From: Euglena gracilis
Taxonomy: Eukaryota > Euglenida > Euglenophyceae > Euglenales
Length of the DNA: 64,000 nucleotides
Assembly: GCA_039621445.1 (NCBI GenBank)
Contig: CP154954.1
Coordinates: 29,273,411-29,337,410 of the forward strand
Direction: 5' to 3'
The position numbers and the translations under genes were made by a program. Shown one piece after another: positions 28,670 to 38,694 of the stretch. Each line of letters starts with the position of its first letter. The first letter of the stretch is position 1. Under the pieces are notes generated by a model, which saw only the letters and a list, made by a program, of their open reading frames with translations, did not search any database and was not told the origin of the DNA.

Positions 28670-29490
28670 TAATATACCAAGCCGTGGTTGGGGCTCATTG
28701 CGGCAATGAGGGTTAAATTTCTCCCCGCGGTCGAGGCGACGGGACAGCCAATGCGGTTGCCCCGTCGGGATCTCCCGTACCGGGGATGGAGCCACAAATT
28801 GAAGCCGCACTCGTCCACATAAATTGTTTCCCGCCCCTCCAGCATGGCACCGATGAACTGAAAAACAAATGCTTCCCGCCCCTCCAACATGGGAACTGAA
28901 AAACAAATGCTTGACGATTGGCTTTGGTTATGGGGTCATTTCGAACATGCGGGACCTGGCCCGCAACCTGGCGATGTACACATCAGGGGATTTCACACAA
29001 GCTTCAAAAGAAACCTTACGGGTTATTAGTTGGTTCTCCAGGTACCTCGAGATTGTCGAAATCAGAAATCGAAACAAAAACAATTGTAGTCGGTTACGTA
29101 GCATTCCTTGCAACTCGAATAACGTCACCTGAAAGAAAGTCAATTTTTTCCAAATCTACATTACATGCCATACAAAGGGGTTTCGCTCCACTGCTTCGAC
29201 CAAAAAATGCTGTGGCGGTGGCAACTTCGGGGCGGGTGGGGGAGGTCGGTACAAAATTGTTGTTCGGCCTTCTGTAAGAAATCTTTGTACATTTCTTCGA
29301 ATTGTCCGGTCAGACATCCCCAATGCCCGCCCTATAGTTCGGTAGTCCCACTGAGCTTGGAATGCGAACAGCAGGATTTGGAGCTGCGCATTCCGCTCGG
29401 AGACCGAAAATTTGGGCCGTTCTGCGAGGTTTGGCCGATTCGGTTGGCCAGCCGTTATGTCTTTTATAATATGTCCCGTTATGTCCCAGC
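28670..29490 (-). pseudogene. Tc1/mariner (IS630) transposase relic
   Basis: Read on the minus strand from 29490 down. First comes a helix-turn-helix-like N-terminus (FSVSERNAQLQILL, then YRTIGRALGMSDRTIRRN) at about 29420-29290. Next is QRFLTEGRTT and a middle segment (NQLITRKVSFEACVKSPD, then RLRARSRMFEM) at about 29060-28930. Last is the catalytic block with YVDECGFNLW and HPRYGRSRRGNRIG at about 28830-28740, ending NHGLVYYGG near 28670. These are the order and motifs of a DDE transposase of the Tc1/mariner group. Frames change at least twice, a small duplication (GAACTGAAAAACAAATGCTT twice, 28855-28911) breaks it, and the C-terminal catalytic residue is missing where G-rich repeats begin. 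Inactive. Confidence 0.75.
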
Positions 29491-29499
29491 GGCCACTCC

Positions 29500-30575
29500 T
29501 AATTCAAACGCTGTACGAAAAGCGGATCTGATTAAGAAAATTTGGATATGACGAACCAACACATCCACGTTCAGGTCGAAGATGTGATCTCCTGACAATC
29601 CTCATTCCTCATCTTCAGAGTGCTGCTTCATATGGAGATTCTTTTGTGACCGGAAATGCTTTGATTGGGCTATTGGTTGGATTCTTCCTGTTGTTCATCG
29701 CCTGGAATGGTGTCTCGCGATTGATGGACATCCAGACCAGTGATCGTCTGGGATCTAAGGACCCCAGGGAAAGCATGCAAAAAATGTGACCTTACCGCCT
29801 TTGTTCTCCCTTCCTTTTGATTAGCAGATGGATGGAAATAAATGTGCAAGTTATTGAAAAAAAAATGACAGAGATGGTCACGCATGTTCCATAGATGTGC
29901 CTTGCCACTTTTTGTTGAAAAAAATGCTGAATGAAGTCCCCAAACAGATGAATGTGGAGGTCTCCTTCCTGACTTCCTTCCTGGCTGACCATATTTTTGG
30001 CCATTTGTGAAAAAGCCTATCACATCTTGTCAAAAACCATTTTACTGGTGAACCGGTTAAAAGGGAGTTTGTTGGGTTCAAGCGTGCAGCAAAACCAAGG
30101 GCTGAGGCTCATCTCGCAGCCAGGTTGCATTGGAGGGTGATGGGGGGTCATTTGGATGGGTCATCAGGGAAAGGCATATTTGCCGTTGGCCGCATTACGA
30201 TCACCAAGGGAGACTAGGCAGGGGGGAGAGGTGGTCCAGGGGGGGTCCAGGAGGGGTCGAAAAGGGGTCTAGCTGGGGCGCCCCCCCTTTTCTAGTTGTT
30301 CGGAACTCGACAGGGGGAGTCCACGAGCCCCCCTGTACATGACCAGTCCAGACCCCGGACCCCCCCTCGAACTCGACCGGTCTGGTTGACAGGGCGGTCC
30401 CGCGGGACCCCCTGTCGGGTACCCCAGGCACCCCTGTGCCTGGGCTCCCAGGGGATGCCCCCCTGGGGGCCCGGACGTGATCCCAAAGAGCAGGCAGGGG
30501 GAAAGAAAGATAAAGCCCGTTGACCTTTTGGGTTCCCAAAGGGGAAAATCCCTTTATATGAAACTGTGTCTGGGC
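29500..30575. other. no gene seen
   Basis: Short ORFs on both strands without domains. 30200-30480 is GC-rich with GGGGTCCAGG-type runs and inverted GGGACC/GGTCCC words. Confidence 0.5.
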
Positions 30576-30576
30576 T

Positions 30577-30636
30577 CCGGCTTCACGCCCAAGCCGGCGT
30601 CTGGGAAAGCCGGTTCAGGCGTGAAGCCGGCATCCA
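30577..30636. repeat. GC-rich palindrome (GGCTTCACGCC type)
   Basis: CCGGCTTCACGCC on the left is answered by GGCGTGAAGCCGG on the right. It is related to the GCCGGTTCGGGC palindromes of 34-39.5 kb. Confidence 0.7.
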
Positions 30637-31007
30637 GGGGACCCAAAATAAAAAGTGCCAAAATGTGTCCAAAATGCTTTATAGAGGTATATGGGGGATT
30701 TAGGGAACATAAAGGGGGGGGGTATGGTGGTAATTTCCTTTTAACCAATTTTGGGGGACTTGTCATTTTTGGAGGTAGTGGTCAAGTCGCGAACAAGAGG
30801 CGCCGAGCGAGGGTCCCCCCCCATGTGTACCATGCACCCCCCCCATTATGTACCCCCCATCATGTACCCCCTGGGAGGAGGTACATAAATGGGGGGGGGC
30901 AGCACACACCTAGGAATGCAACTTGCCCGGGTACTTGTTTGTTATCGTACGGCGGACCCCCCCTTTTGGTCATTGGACGGCACCCTTTTTTTGGGTCGTT
31001 TTAGGGT

Positions 31008-31289
31008 CATTTTAAGGGATAGGGTTAGGCGCTAATGGCCATGTTGCGCCACATGGCCATGTTGCGCTACACAGCCATGCCATGTTGCGCTACGTGGCCG
31101 TGCAGCGCTATATGGCCATGTAGCGCAACACGGCCGTATTTCGCTACACAGCCACGTAGTGCAACATGGCCGTGTAGCGCTACATGGCCACGTTGCGCTA
31201 CACGGCCATGTAGCACAACATGCCCATGTAGCGCAACATGGCCATGTTGCGCAGCATGCATGTGCGCACCTAACCCTATCCCTTAAAAT
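31008..31289. mobile_element. telomere-motif TIR cassette with GCGC array, copy 1
   Basis: Left end TTTTAAGGGATAGGGTTAGG is inverted at the right as CCTAACCCTATCCCTTAAAA. Between them lie about 12-14 short units alternating ATGGCCATGTTGCGC and its inverse (GCGCAACATGGCC), so the interior is a chain of small palindromes. Confidence 0.85.
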
Positions 31290-31675
31290 AACCCTAATAA
31301 CCCAAAAACAGGGTGTCACACCATAACCAAAAGGGGGGGGTCCGTCGTACGATAACAGACAAGTCCCCTTGCCCGGCCATCCGCAGGCATACCCCCCACA
31401 TTGTGTACCTCCCCCCCATCTCCCCCCCCATTATGTCCCCCCCCCCCAGTTTGGCCTCCCGGGGCATGATGGGCCTGGTTAGGCGCTTCTTTGGGGTGCT
31501 GGTACCCTGTTGGGTCAATTTATGGTACTTGTTCGCTGTATAATAATAACCCAAATATGGGGCACCCCATAATAACCCAAAAATAGGGCGTCGACCATAA
31601 CCAAAAGGGGGGGGGGTCGGTCGAACTATAACAGACAAGCACAGCCTTCACTTCGGAATTTCTCCAAGTCGGTTC

Positions 31676-31866
31676 TTATGGGGTTACCACCCCCCCCCCC
31701 CCCATATTGTCCCACCGACCTCTCCCCAGGAGGCCCGACGGGACAATATGGGGGGGGGGGGGCAATATGGGGGTACCAAAGGAAATTTCATTGGCTGAGC
31801 CAAAAAACCCCTCGTCGGCCGGGCCGAGGGACAATATGGGGGGGGACAATATGGGGGGGGTGGTAT
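31676..31866. repeat. CCCATATTGTCCC repeat, inverted partner of 40148-40312
   Basis: Shares, in reverse complement, CCCATATTGTCCC, the CGTCGGCCGGGCCGAGGG segment and AAAGGAAATTTCATTG with 40148-40312. Confidence 0.85.
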
Positions 31867-31877
31867 TACAGCCGGCG

Positions 31878-32095
31878 CCCCTATTTTTTGAAACGTTTTG
31901 ACACATTCTTGAAACGTTTTGACAAAGCTTTTGAAATATTTTGACGGTATTCAGGAAATGTTTTGACAAGGTTTTTGGACGTTGCTGTGCGCAATTTTTG
32001 AAATATTTTGACAAAATTTTTGAAATGTTTTGACAAAACCTTTCAAACAAATTTGACAAAATCTTTGAGACTTTTTGACAAATTTTTGGTGCATT
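31878..32095. repeat. degenerate TTTTGACAAA array
   Basis: About eight units of roughly 22-30 bp based on TTTTTGAAATGTTTTGACAA. The reverse complement of the same motif forms an array at 32985-33122. Confidence 0.8.
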
Positions 32096-32149
32096 TCCAT
32101 GTCATTGTATGACCAATGTCTGTCCCGCAGGATGCCTCGTCTGAGCGTA

Positions 32150-32537
32150 CCAGGCATTTGCTTAAGGGATTGCAGTACCCCGGGGGGGGGGGGGGCTGGA
32201 CTGCAGCTAGTCCAAATTTGTTTCTAGCAGACCCCCCGGGGGGGGTCTGCTAGCAGGGCTAGCTAGTGGAATTTTTTTTTCCCGTGACCGGCGCGAAGTG
32301 GCGGAAATTTTTTTGGGACCCCCAAAAATGGCCAAAAATGCCCGTTTTTGGCCATTTTTGGGATTTTTTTGGAACAAAACCAGCCAAAACCCTGTTAAAA
32401 CCCTCATTTTTCCAGTCCGGGACCCCGGACCCCCTCCCCCGGGGGAGGGAGGGTCTTGCTAGTCCACCTTTTCCAGTGTCTAGCCGATTGGCTAGCCAGT
32501 CCCCCCCCCCCCCCCGAGTCCTTAAGCAAATACCTGG
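32150..32537. mobile_element. MITE with 18-bp TIR
   Basis: Left CCAGGCATTTGCTTAAGG, right CCTTAAGCAAATACCTGG, flanking about 388 bp. Inside is a GC hairpin (AGACCCCCCGGGGGGGGTCT) and CTAGC-rich sequence. Non-coding. Confidence 0.75.
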
Positions 32538-32984
32538 AGCGTACCTGCCCACATACTCTCCTCATTTGGGGAACTATTTGTTTATTGTCAATGGAGCTAG
32601 GGATTGCTCCCCCTCACTTACCATCCCCCCCAAAAGGTCAATTTTTTTTCCCGGCGCTTCGCACTGAAAAAGTTTAGCATTTTTGACCAAATTTTACCAA
32701 AAAGTGCTTGAAATGGCACTTTCGGTCGATTTGAGTCCCTAAAAATGGCCCTTTTTGACCATTTGTCGCATCTGTAGAAGAGGGAGGAGGCATTCCACTT
32801 TCATCAGTTCCATCCACCATTTCACATTCTTTGTTGGTGTAGTCTATTTTAAGATTAACATCCTGTAGCACAATGAACGTGACTCTTCCTCCCATTCCAC
32901 CAGTGACAAATGTCCCCCCAGAAAAACGCGGATGCCCAAAAATCGCGCCCACAATGGATCAAAGATTGTGTCCAGAACGCTCCA

Positions 32985-33122
32985 AAGATTTTGTCAAAAT
33001 ATTTCTGGAATTGGTCAAAATCTTCCTAAAATTTTGTCAAAAAATTCCAAAAATCTTGTCAAAAAATTTCAAGAATCGAGTCAAATTCATCTCAAAGATT
33101 TTGTCATTCTTGACTCAAGAAT
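32985..33122. repeat. TTGTCAAAA array, inverted relative to 31878-32095
   Basis: Units based on ATTTTGTCAAAA, the reverse complement of the left array. Together they bracket 31.9-33.1 kb as long degenerate inverted repeats. Confidence 0.75.
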
Positions 33123-33144
33123 ACGGGCGTTAGCTGTAGAAGGA

Positions 33145-33290
33145 GTAGGGTTAGGTGCTAATGGCCGTGTTGCGCTGCATGGCTATGCAGCGCAACCATG
33201 CAGCGCATGGCTATGTTGCGCCACATGGTTGCGCTGCATAGCCATTTAGCGCAACATGGCCATTGACGCCCAACCCTACTCCTTCTAATA
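33145..33290. mobile_element. telomere-motif TIR cassette with GCGC array, copy 2
   Basis: Left AGAAGGAGTAGGGTTAGGTG, right CAACCCTACTCCTTCT; the interior has 6-7 units of GCGCTGCATGGCTATG and inverse. Same plan as 31008-31289 with a different terminal word. Confidence 0.85.
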
Positions 33291-33387
33291 ACCCTAAAAA
33301 GTCCGACTTATAAGAAGAATAATTCCGAAGGGAGGTCGTGCAGCGAACAAGTACCCAATTTATCACATTATTGTGCGATGCACACGA

Positions 33388-33488
33388 CCTAACCCAAACC
33401 ATAACCCGAACCCCTAACCCTAACCCCTAACCCTGACCCTAACCCAAAACCCCTAACCCTAACCCCTAACCCAACCCTAACCCTATTC
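33388..33488. repeat. degenerate CCCTAA run (interstitial telomere-like)
   Basis: Mixture of CCCTAA, CCCCTAA and CCCTGA units, ending CCTATTCCTTCC. Confidence 0.85.
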
Positions 33489-33602
33489 CTTCCACTGGCC
33501 CCATAAAACGTCGTTTCCCAAATCAAGGCAACCAATTTGTAAAATTTTGGGCGGGGGTCGAGTGGCGAACAAGTACCCAAAATCCCTTTATGTTATCTAT
33601 AC

Positions 33603-33706
33603 AAAAATCGACCGACACTAACAGATTCAGCAGGGGCGCCGGGCGCGAGCTAGCGAAGCGAGCCGCCCGGCGCCCCTGCTGAATCTGTTAGTGTCGGTCG
33701 ATTTTT
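33603..33706. repeat. long hairpin, family R
   Basis: Arms of 43 bp (AAAAATCGACCGACACTAAC...GCGCCGGGCG) perfect on both sides of a short GAGCTAGCGAAGCGAG-like loop; leader TCTATAC. Second copy at 42050-42153. Confidence 0.93.
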
Positions 33707-33805
33707 CTAAAACCTATTTTGTCTGGGCCCGACGCCTGTCTTGAAATTCATTCGACCGAACCGCCTGGACGGAAATATGGCCAAAAAAGTGGTTTTTGGC
33801 CCATG

Positions 33806-33932
33806 CCTGAATGGAAAACGCTAGACATAAACGGGCGCCTGAATGGAAATCGACCGACATAAACGGGCGCCTGAATGGAAATCGACCGACATAAACGGGG
33901 GCCTGAATGGAAATCGACTGACATAAACGGAT
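33806..33932. repeat. 32-bp minisatellite (GGAAATCGACCGACATAAAC)
   Basis: Four units of GCCTGAATGGAAATCGACCG + ACATAAACGGGC. The unit contains ATCGACCGACA, also found in the arms of hairpin R. Further arrays at 42257-42417 and 44572-44723. Confidence 0.93.
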
Positions 33933-34072
33933 TCCGATGTCATGGAAATCGACCAACCTTTTGGGCCCTTTTTCTGAATGCTTTTTTGTTCCGTTTTGGG
34001 ACATTTTCAGTTTCAGCCTGAAATACGTTAATGTCGGCCAACCTTTTTTTCTGTGTCAAGAATTGTGTTTAA

Positions 34073-34159
34073 GCCAAGAGTTAGGGGGAGCCCAGGGGCG
34101 GGGACCGCGGCGCCGAAGGCGCCGCGGTCCCCGCCCCTGGGCCCCCCTAAAACCTTGGC
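34073..34159. repeat. GC-rich long hairpin, family G
   Basis: GCCAAGAGTTAGGGGGAGCC...GGCGCC, a GAA loop and the inverse GGCGCC...CCCCTAAAACCTTGGC. One arm recurs at 39534-39580. Confidence 0.9.
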
Positions 34160-34250
34160 CCAAAACACTGTTCTTGTTTGACACCGTGTTTTGGGCGAAG
34201 ATTTAAGACTTTAAAAGTCTCGAAATCGGCCCAAACACGGTTTCTATACA

Positions 34251-34330
34251 CAAATTGTGGCTGAGCCCAGATTTCAGCCTGAAAACGTGTTCAGCCAGCG
34301 GGCCCCCGAAGTGGGCCCCCTGAACACGTT
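34251..34330. repeat. left arm of a family H hairpin split by an insertion
   Basis: CAAATTGTGGCTGAGCCCAG to GAACACGTTT. The missing part of the right arm is at 35283-35315 (CAGGCTGAAATCTGGGCTC...). The 952 bp between (hairpin P1 plus unit U1) were inserted into the right arm. Confidence 0.85.
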
Positions 34331-34340
34331 TTCTATATCG

Positions 34341-34467
34341 AAAACTGCGTCCCAGACGCCGGTTCGGGCGGGAAACCTGTGCCTGGGACGCCGGTTCGGG
34401 CGGTAGCCCGAACCGGCGTCCCAGGCACAGGTTTCCCGCCCGAACCGGCGTCTGGGACACAGTTTTT
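34341..34467. repeat. hairpin P1 (GCCGGTTCGGGC type)
   Basis: Arms from AAAACTGCGTCCCAGACGCC inward through GGTTTCCCGCCC, with TAG at the centre. Close copy at 36657-36783. Confidence 0.9.
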
Positions 34468-34468
34468 G

Positions 34469-35282
34469 AAACCGTGGCTAGGGGGCTCCGTTTTCATGCC
34501 CGAACCGGCGTCTAGGGAATCACGGCCAATTTCGCCCAAAATACCCATGTTTGGGGCAGTTTTGGGCGATTTTGGCCCAAATGGGCCGCCGGTCAAAAAT
34601 GGCAGATTCCACACTTATGAAGCCATGTTACCCATTAATCGAAAGCTCTTCTCAAGGGCTTTCGACAGATAATCACAGGATTCGGCCATAATGCACGCAG
34701 CGCTTATTTTCAGCGATCGTGTATTCCAAAATTTAACATCCTAATTTGTCAAATCCCACAGTTCAGGTTGCAAATTGCATATCAAACGAAAGGTCTCGCC
34801 AACACCTTTCGCTTGGTACCCACAGAACTCTGCCAGATTGCAAAGCGACCTCAAAATCAGCGATCGCATTTTTCCGCATTTTTCGGACCCCATTTGCATA
34901 TCTGAAATTGCACTTTTCAGCTGCCATGTTACCCATCGATCGAAAGCTCTTCTCAAGGGCTTTCAGCAGATGGCCTTAGATTTCAGCCATGCTGTGTGGT
35001 ATTCTATTTCAGAAAATCTCCAAAATTGGCCAAAAGGAAACTTTTCCTCAAAAACCCCCAATTTTTGGCCCAAGACCACCCAAAAACTGCGCAAATGTGA
35101 TTACCACATGTCTACAAACCCTTTTGGACACTTTTTGGCACTTTTTATTTTGGGTCCCCCAGACGCCGGTTTCCCGCCCGAACCGGCGTCTGGGACGCCG
35201 GTTCGGCGCAGAAATTTCCCGCCCGAACCGGCGTCCCAGACGCCGGTTCGGGCATGAAAACGGAGCCCCCAGACACGGTTTC
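34469..35282. mobile_element. TIR unit U1, 814 bp, non-coding
   Basis: Begins AAACCGTGGCTAGGGGGCTC and ends with its inverse (GGAGCCCCCAGACACGGTTT); TIR about 45 bp including CATGCCCGAACCGGCGTCT. The interior holds two copies of ATGTTACCCATYRATCGAAA+GCTCTTC. Related units at 37744-38557 and 38695-39512. Preceded by a hairpin each time. Confidence 0.85.
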
Positions 35283-35573
35283 AGGCTGAAATCTGGGCTC
35301 AGCCACAATTCGTTTAAAAACGTGTTCAGAGCCCGCCAAATGCCTGCCCTGAAATTCGTGGTCATGATTCACGCAAGGGGTCAAAAACGCGAATTTGTGA
35401 AATTCGGACCCAAAAAACGGCGCCCTCATTGAAAACGTGCCTGAACACAGATGCCTTCATTGAAAACGTGTCATTGCCACAAATGCCCTCACTGAAAACG
35501 TGTCATTGCCACAAATGCCCTCACTGAAAACGTGTCACCCCCCCCCTTTTTTTCTTTTTTTCCTTTTTCCCGC

Positions 35574-35575
35574 AG
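35574..35575 (+). other. spliceosomal-type 3' splice acceptor
   Basis: An uninterrupted pyrimidine tract (from about 35538) ends in CCCGCAG directly before the gene (ATG at 35586). No matching donor was identified. Identical in copy 2 (AG at 42975-42976). Confidence 0.55.
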
Positions 35576-35585
35576 CCCTGCCAAT

Positions 35586-36092
35586 ATGGCCAAACGCACG
35601 GCAAACTTTGTGAATGGTCTTTTGCCACCTCCCCCTAGGACGGAACTGTTCCTGGCTGCTCTCGCGGTATACCAGCAAGATGCCAAGAAGCCGAAGGTTG
35701 ACCCCCTTCATGGCACCTTGCTGGCACAGGGCAACACAAAGAAAAAGTCCGGCTCCGTGGGTGCAGAGCTTGCTGCTGTTGCCAACTGTTTGGAGTTCGC
35801 CAAACTGTGTCAACATCGGCAAGCCTCTTATCCTGAGCTGGATGCTTTCTTTGTTGCCTGGACGGGATGGGAGCTGGAACCCAGCCTGTTGTTCGATGAG
35901 GCGAGCGTCATCGAACAATGTGTGGCTCAACGTGAGCAGCAGTCGGGAACTTTGTTCGTTTCAGGGAATCGTTCGGCAACCTCTTTTCAGACATACGTGA
36001 ATGCCGTCGCTCCGCCTGACCAGTGTTCCCTCTGTCTCTCCCACCGCCGAGCAACGTTCCGCTCCTGCGGTCAGCTCTGTTCCCTCCCCTGA
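35586..36092 (+). CDS. unknown N-terminal ORF of the transposon-borne PHD gene, copy 1
   Basis: Start chosen at ATG 35586 (MAKRTANFVNGLLPPPPRTE), 11 bases after a splice-type acceptor. 168 codons. I do not recognise the family: mixed helices, VGAELAAVANCLEFAKL, WTGWELEPSLLFDEASVIEQ, and a C-terminal CSLCLSHRRATFRSCGQLC that is Cys-rich but may be read in the wrong frame. It overlaps the PHD frame (36001-36306) by 92 bp. The two could be joined by splicing or frameshift. Copy 2 (42987-43493) differs at one residue (C to Y). Not an obvious transposase, so gene capture is as likely as an element-encoded function. Confidence 0.5.
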   Translation: MAKRTANFVNGLLPPPPRTELFLAALAVYQQDAKKPKVDPLHGTLLAQGNTKKKSGSVGAELAAVANCLEFAKLCQHRQASYPELDAFFVAWTGWELEPSLLFDEASVIEQCVAQREQQSGTLFVSGNRSATSFQTYVNAVAPPDQCSLCLSHRRATFRSCGQLCSLP

Positions 36093-36306
36093 CCAACCCC
36101 CTGTGCCTCGTGGTGTGTCCCGACTGCCTATAAAACAGGAGAAATGTGGTTTTTGTGGTGGTGCCATTCCGAAAAATCCAAATTGTGTGGAGCTGAACAA
36201 AGTTGTCTGTGACGCCTGCGGTTTGGCATATCATTTTCATTGCCAAGATTTGCGGCGGCCACCACAGTATGGCTCTTTTTTGTGTAAAGCCTGTCGTGTG
36301 CCGTGA
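36001..36306 (+). CDS. PHD-finger ORF, copy 1
   Basis: The C-terminal half is a PHD zinc finger with C4-H-C3 spacing: KCGFCGG, VVCDACGLAYHFHCQDL, FLCKACRVP. PHD fingers read histone-tail modifications, so the product would act in the nucleus. The N-terminal half is Pro/Ser-rich (SVPSPDQPPVPRG). It probably forms one protein with the overlapping ORF 35586-36092 through splicing or a frame change, because the PHD frame has no good start of its own. Copy 2 differs at two residues (P to Q, Q to K). Confidence 0.72.
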   Translation: MPSLRLTSVPSVSPTAEQRSAPAVSSVPSPDQPPVPRGVSRLPIKQEKCGFCGGAIPKNPNCVELNKVVCDACGLAYHFHCQDLRRPPQYGSFLCKACRVP

Positions 36307-36656
36307 TTTTCGCCCCTTCCCTGTCGTTGTGCCAAGGCAACCTAGCCTTCTTGTTGTCGTCTTCTTCGTGTTGTAGAGTGCCCCCGACCGGCCTCACCCG
36401 TTGAGGACCACCCGGCCTCTCAACCGCACGCCGATTTTTCATGATAGCGATTTTCGTTTCTTGCTGGGGGTTGCCACAGATGCCCTCACTGAAAACGTGC
36501 CTGAACACAGATGCCTTCACTGAAAACGTGTCATTGCCACAAATGCCCTCATTGAAAACGTGCCTGAACACAGATGCCTTCACTGAAACCATGTTTTGGG
36601 CGAAGATTTAAGACTTTCAAAGTCTCGAAATCGGCCCAAACACGGTTTCTATATCG

Positions 36657-36783
36657 AGAACTGTGTCCCAGACGCCGGTTCGGGCGGGAAACCTGTGCCT
36701 GGGACGCCGGTTCGGGCGGTAGCCCGAACCGGCGTCCCAGGCACAGGTTTCCCGCCCGAACCGGCGTCTGGGACACAGTTTTT
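36657..36783. repeat. hairpin of the P1 type
   Basis: Same arms as 34341-34467, leader TTTCTATATCG. The segment just upstream (GGGCGAAGATTTAAGACTTT...) also precedes the H/P1 region near 34190. Confidence 0.88.
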
Positions 36784-37609
36784 AAGCCGGCGTTTGAGAC
36801 GCCGGGCTCAGGACAGAACCGGCGTCCCCCCCCACGGGCTTCCGGACGCCGGTTCTGTCCTAAAGCCCGGCGTTAGGAACGCCGGCTTTGTCCAAAGCCC
36901 GGCGTCCGATTTTCATTCCTAAAAATGTCTAGGGTACCAAGTTACCCCTCGATCGAAAGCTCTTTTCAACAGACGACCAGCGGTGCTCATCAGATCTTTC
37001 CACGCTGCACGGTACTCTATTTCCAAATCTGGGCCAATTTTCACCAAATTTGGATATCCACCCCACTGGTCCCCAGATGGCAAAATTCTGTCCTAGATGG
37101 TTGAAACACTCATACCAGCACCTTAGGGCCACTTTTGGGCACTTTTGGTACGTTGCACGCAGCCCGAGATACGCTCGCGATCGTCGGATCGGCCAGAATC
37201 TGAGTCGAAATTTGTCGCAATCTTCAGTGATTTTTGGTTTAAGATGCTGAATAAACCTTACAGAAACGTTTTTCCTCTTCGAATCAACGACCTGAGGGCC
37301 TTGGGGGGGCACCAGAGTTGTGAAATTAGGATTTCCCAGTGACAGAAAATAAGAGCTCCAGGCGACGTCGCTGAATTTGGTGGTGATCGCCAGTCGTCTG
37401 ATGAAAAGAGCTTTCGATCGAGGGGTGATTTTATACCTGGACGATTGACACAGCCAGAAATACCCTCGCGATCGCCGGAATTTGGTGAAGTGCAAAGTGG
37501 TGTGACATTGCAGATCAGTGGTCGGAGATTGGTCCTGGGAGTGTCCTTTGGCCGAAGGTTGGGGACGCCGGTTCTGTCCTGAGCCCGGCGTCTCTAAAAC
37601 GCCGGCTTA
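36783..37609. mobile_element. TIR unit of a second type, about 827 bp
   Basis: Starts AAGCCGGCGTTTGAGACGCC and ends with the inverse (GGCGTCTCTAAAACGCCGGCTT); the TIR extends through GGGCTCAGGACAGAACCGGC. A second inner inverted pair contains CCCTCGATCGAAAGCTCTTTTC (36943 and, inverted, near 37400). Non-coding. Confidence 0.8.
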
Positions 37610-37611
37610 AA

Positions 37612-37737
37612 CAAGAGGTGTCGGACGCCGGTTCTGTCCAAAGCCCGGCGTTCCAAACGCCGGTTCCGTCCTTCGGACGGAACCGGCGTTTGGAACGCCG
37701 GGCTTTGGACAGAACCGGCGTCCGACACCTCTTTTTT
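37612..37737. repeat. hairpin P2
   Basis: Arms AAGAGGTGTCGGACGCCGG... to GTTCCGTCC around a TTC centre; directly precedes unit U2. Confidence 0.9.
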
Positions 37738-37743
37738 GTAGTA

Positions 37744-38557
37744 GAAACCGTGGCTAGGGGGCTCCGGTTTCATGCCCGAACCGGCGGCTAGGGAATCGCG
37801 GCCAATTTCGCCCAAAATACCCATGTTTGGGGCAGTTTTGGGCGGTTTTGGCCCAAATGGCCGGCCGGTCAAAAATGGCAGATTTCATACTTATGAAGGC
37901 ATGTTACCCATTAATCGAAAGCTCTTTTAAAGGGCTTTCGACAGATGGCCACAGGATTCGGCCATAATGCACGCAGCGCTTATTTTCAGCGATCGTGTAT
38001 TCCAAAATCTGTCATCCTAATTTGTCAAATCCCACAGCTCAGGTTGCATATTGCATATCAAACGAAAGGTCTCGCCAACACCTTTCGCTTGGTACCCACA
38101 GAACTCAGCCAGATTGCAGAGCGCCCTCAAAATCAGCGATCGCATTTTTCCGCATTTTTCGGACCCCATTTGCATATCTGAAATTCCACTTTTCAGCTGC
38201 CATGTTGCCCATCGATCGAAAGCTCTTCTCAAGTGCTTTCTGCAGATGGCCTTAGATTTCTGTCATGCTGCGTGGTATTCTATTTCAGAAATTCTCCAAA
38301 ATTGGCCAAAAGGAAATTGTTGCTCAAAAAACCCCAATTTTTGGCCCAAGACCACCCAAAAACTGCTAAAATACGAATGCCACCTGTCTACAAACCCTTT
38401 TGGACACTTTTTGGCACTTTTTATTTTGGGTCCCCCAGACGCCGGTTTCACGCCCGAACCGGCATCTGGGACGCCGGTTCGGCGCAGAAATTTCCCGCCC
38501 GAACCGGCGTCCCAGACGCCGGTTCGGGCATGAAACCGGAGCCCCCAGACACGGTTT
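37744..38557. mobile_element. TIR unit U2, 814 bp
   Basis: Same TIRs and interior as U1, with identical length and scattered substitutions. Confidence 0.85.
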
Positions 38558-38565
38558 CTGATACG

Positions 38566-38693
38566 AAAACTGTGTCCAGAACGCCGGTTCGGACCACGGA
38601 ACTGTGTTCCAGAACGCTGGTTCGGGCGGCAGCCCGAACCGGCGTTCTGGAACACAGTTCCATGGTCCGAACCGGCGTTCTGGACACAGTTGT
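38566..38693. repeat. hairpin P3
   Basis: Arms AAAACTGTGTCCAGAACGCC... meeting at GCGGCAGCCCG; precedes unit U3. Confidence 0.88.
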
Positions 38694-38694
38694 T

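Larger units (their letters stand above)
35316..36590 (+). mobile_element. TIR element carrying a PHD-finger gene, copy 1 (right TIR lost)
   Basis: Left TIR AACGTGTTCAGAGCCCGCCA... at 35316-35367, then tandem TGAAAACGTG units, the gene region, and TGAAAACGTG units again to about 36590, where hairpin-type sequence replaces the right end. Compare copy 2 at 42684-44021. Confidence 0.75.

Noticed and set aside
31035-31286. ORFs made of CATWPCSATWPCSAT-like repeats on both strands
   Set aside because: Translations of the palindromic GCGC array; no protein meaning.
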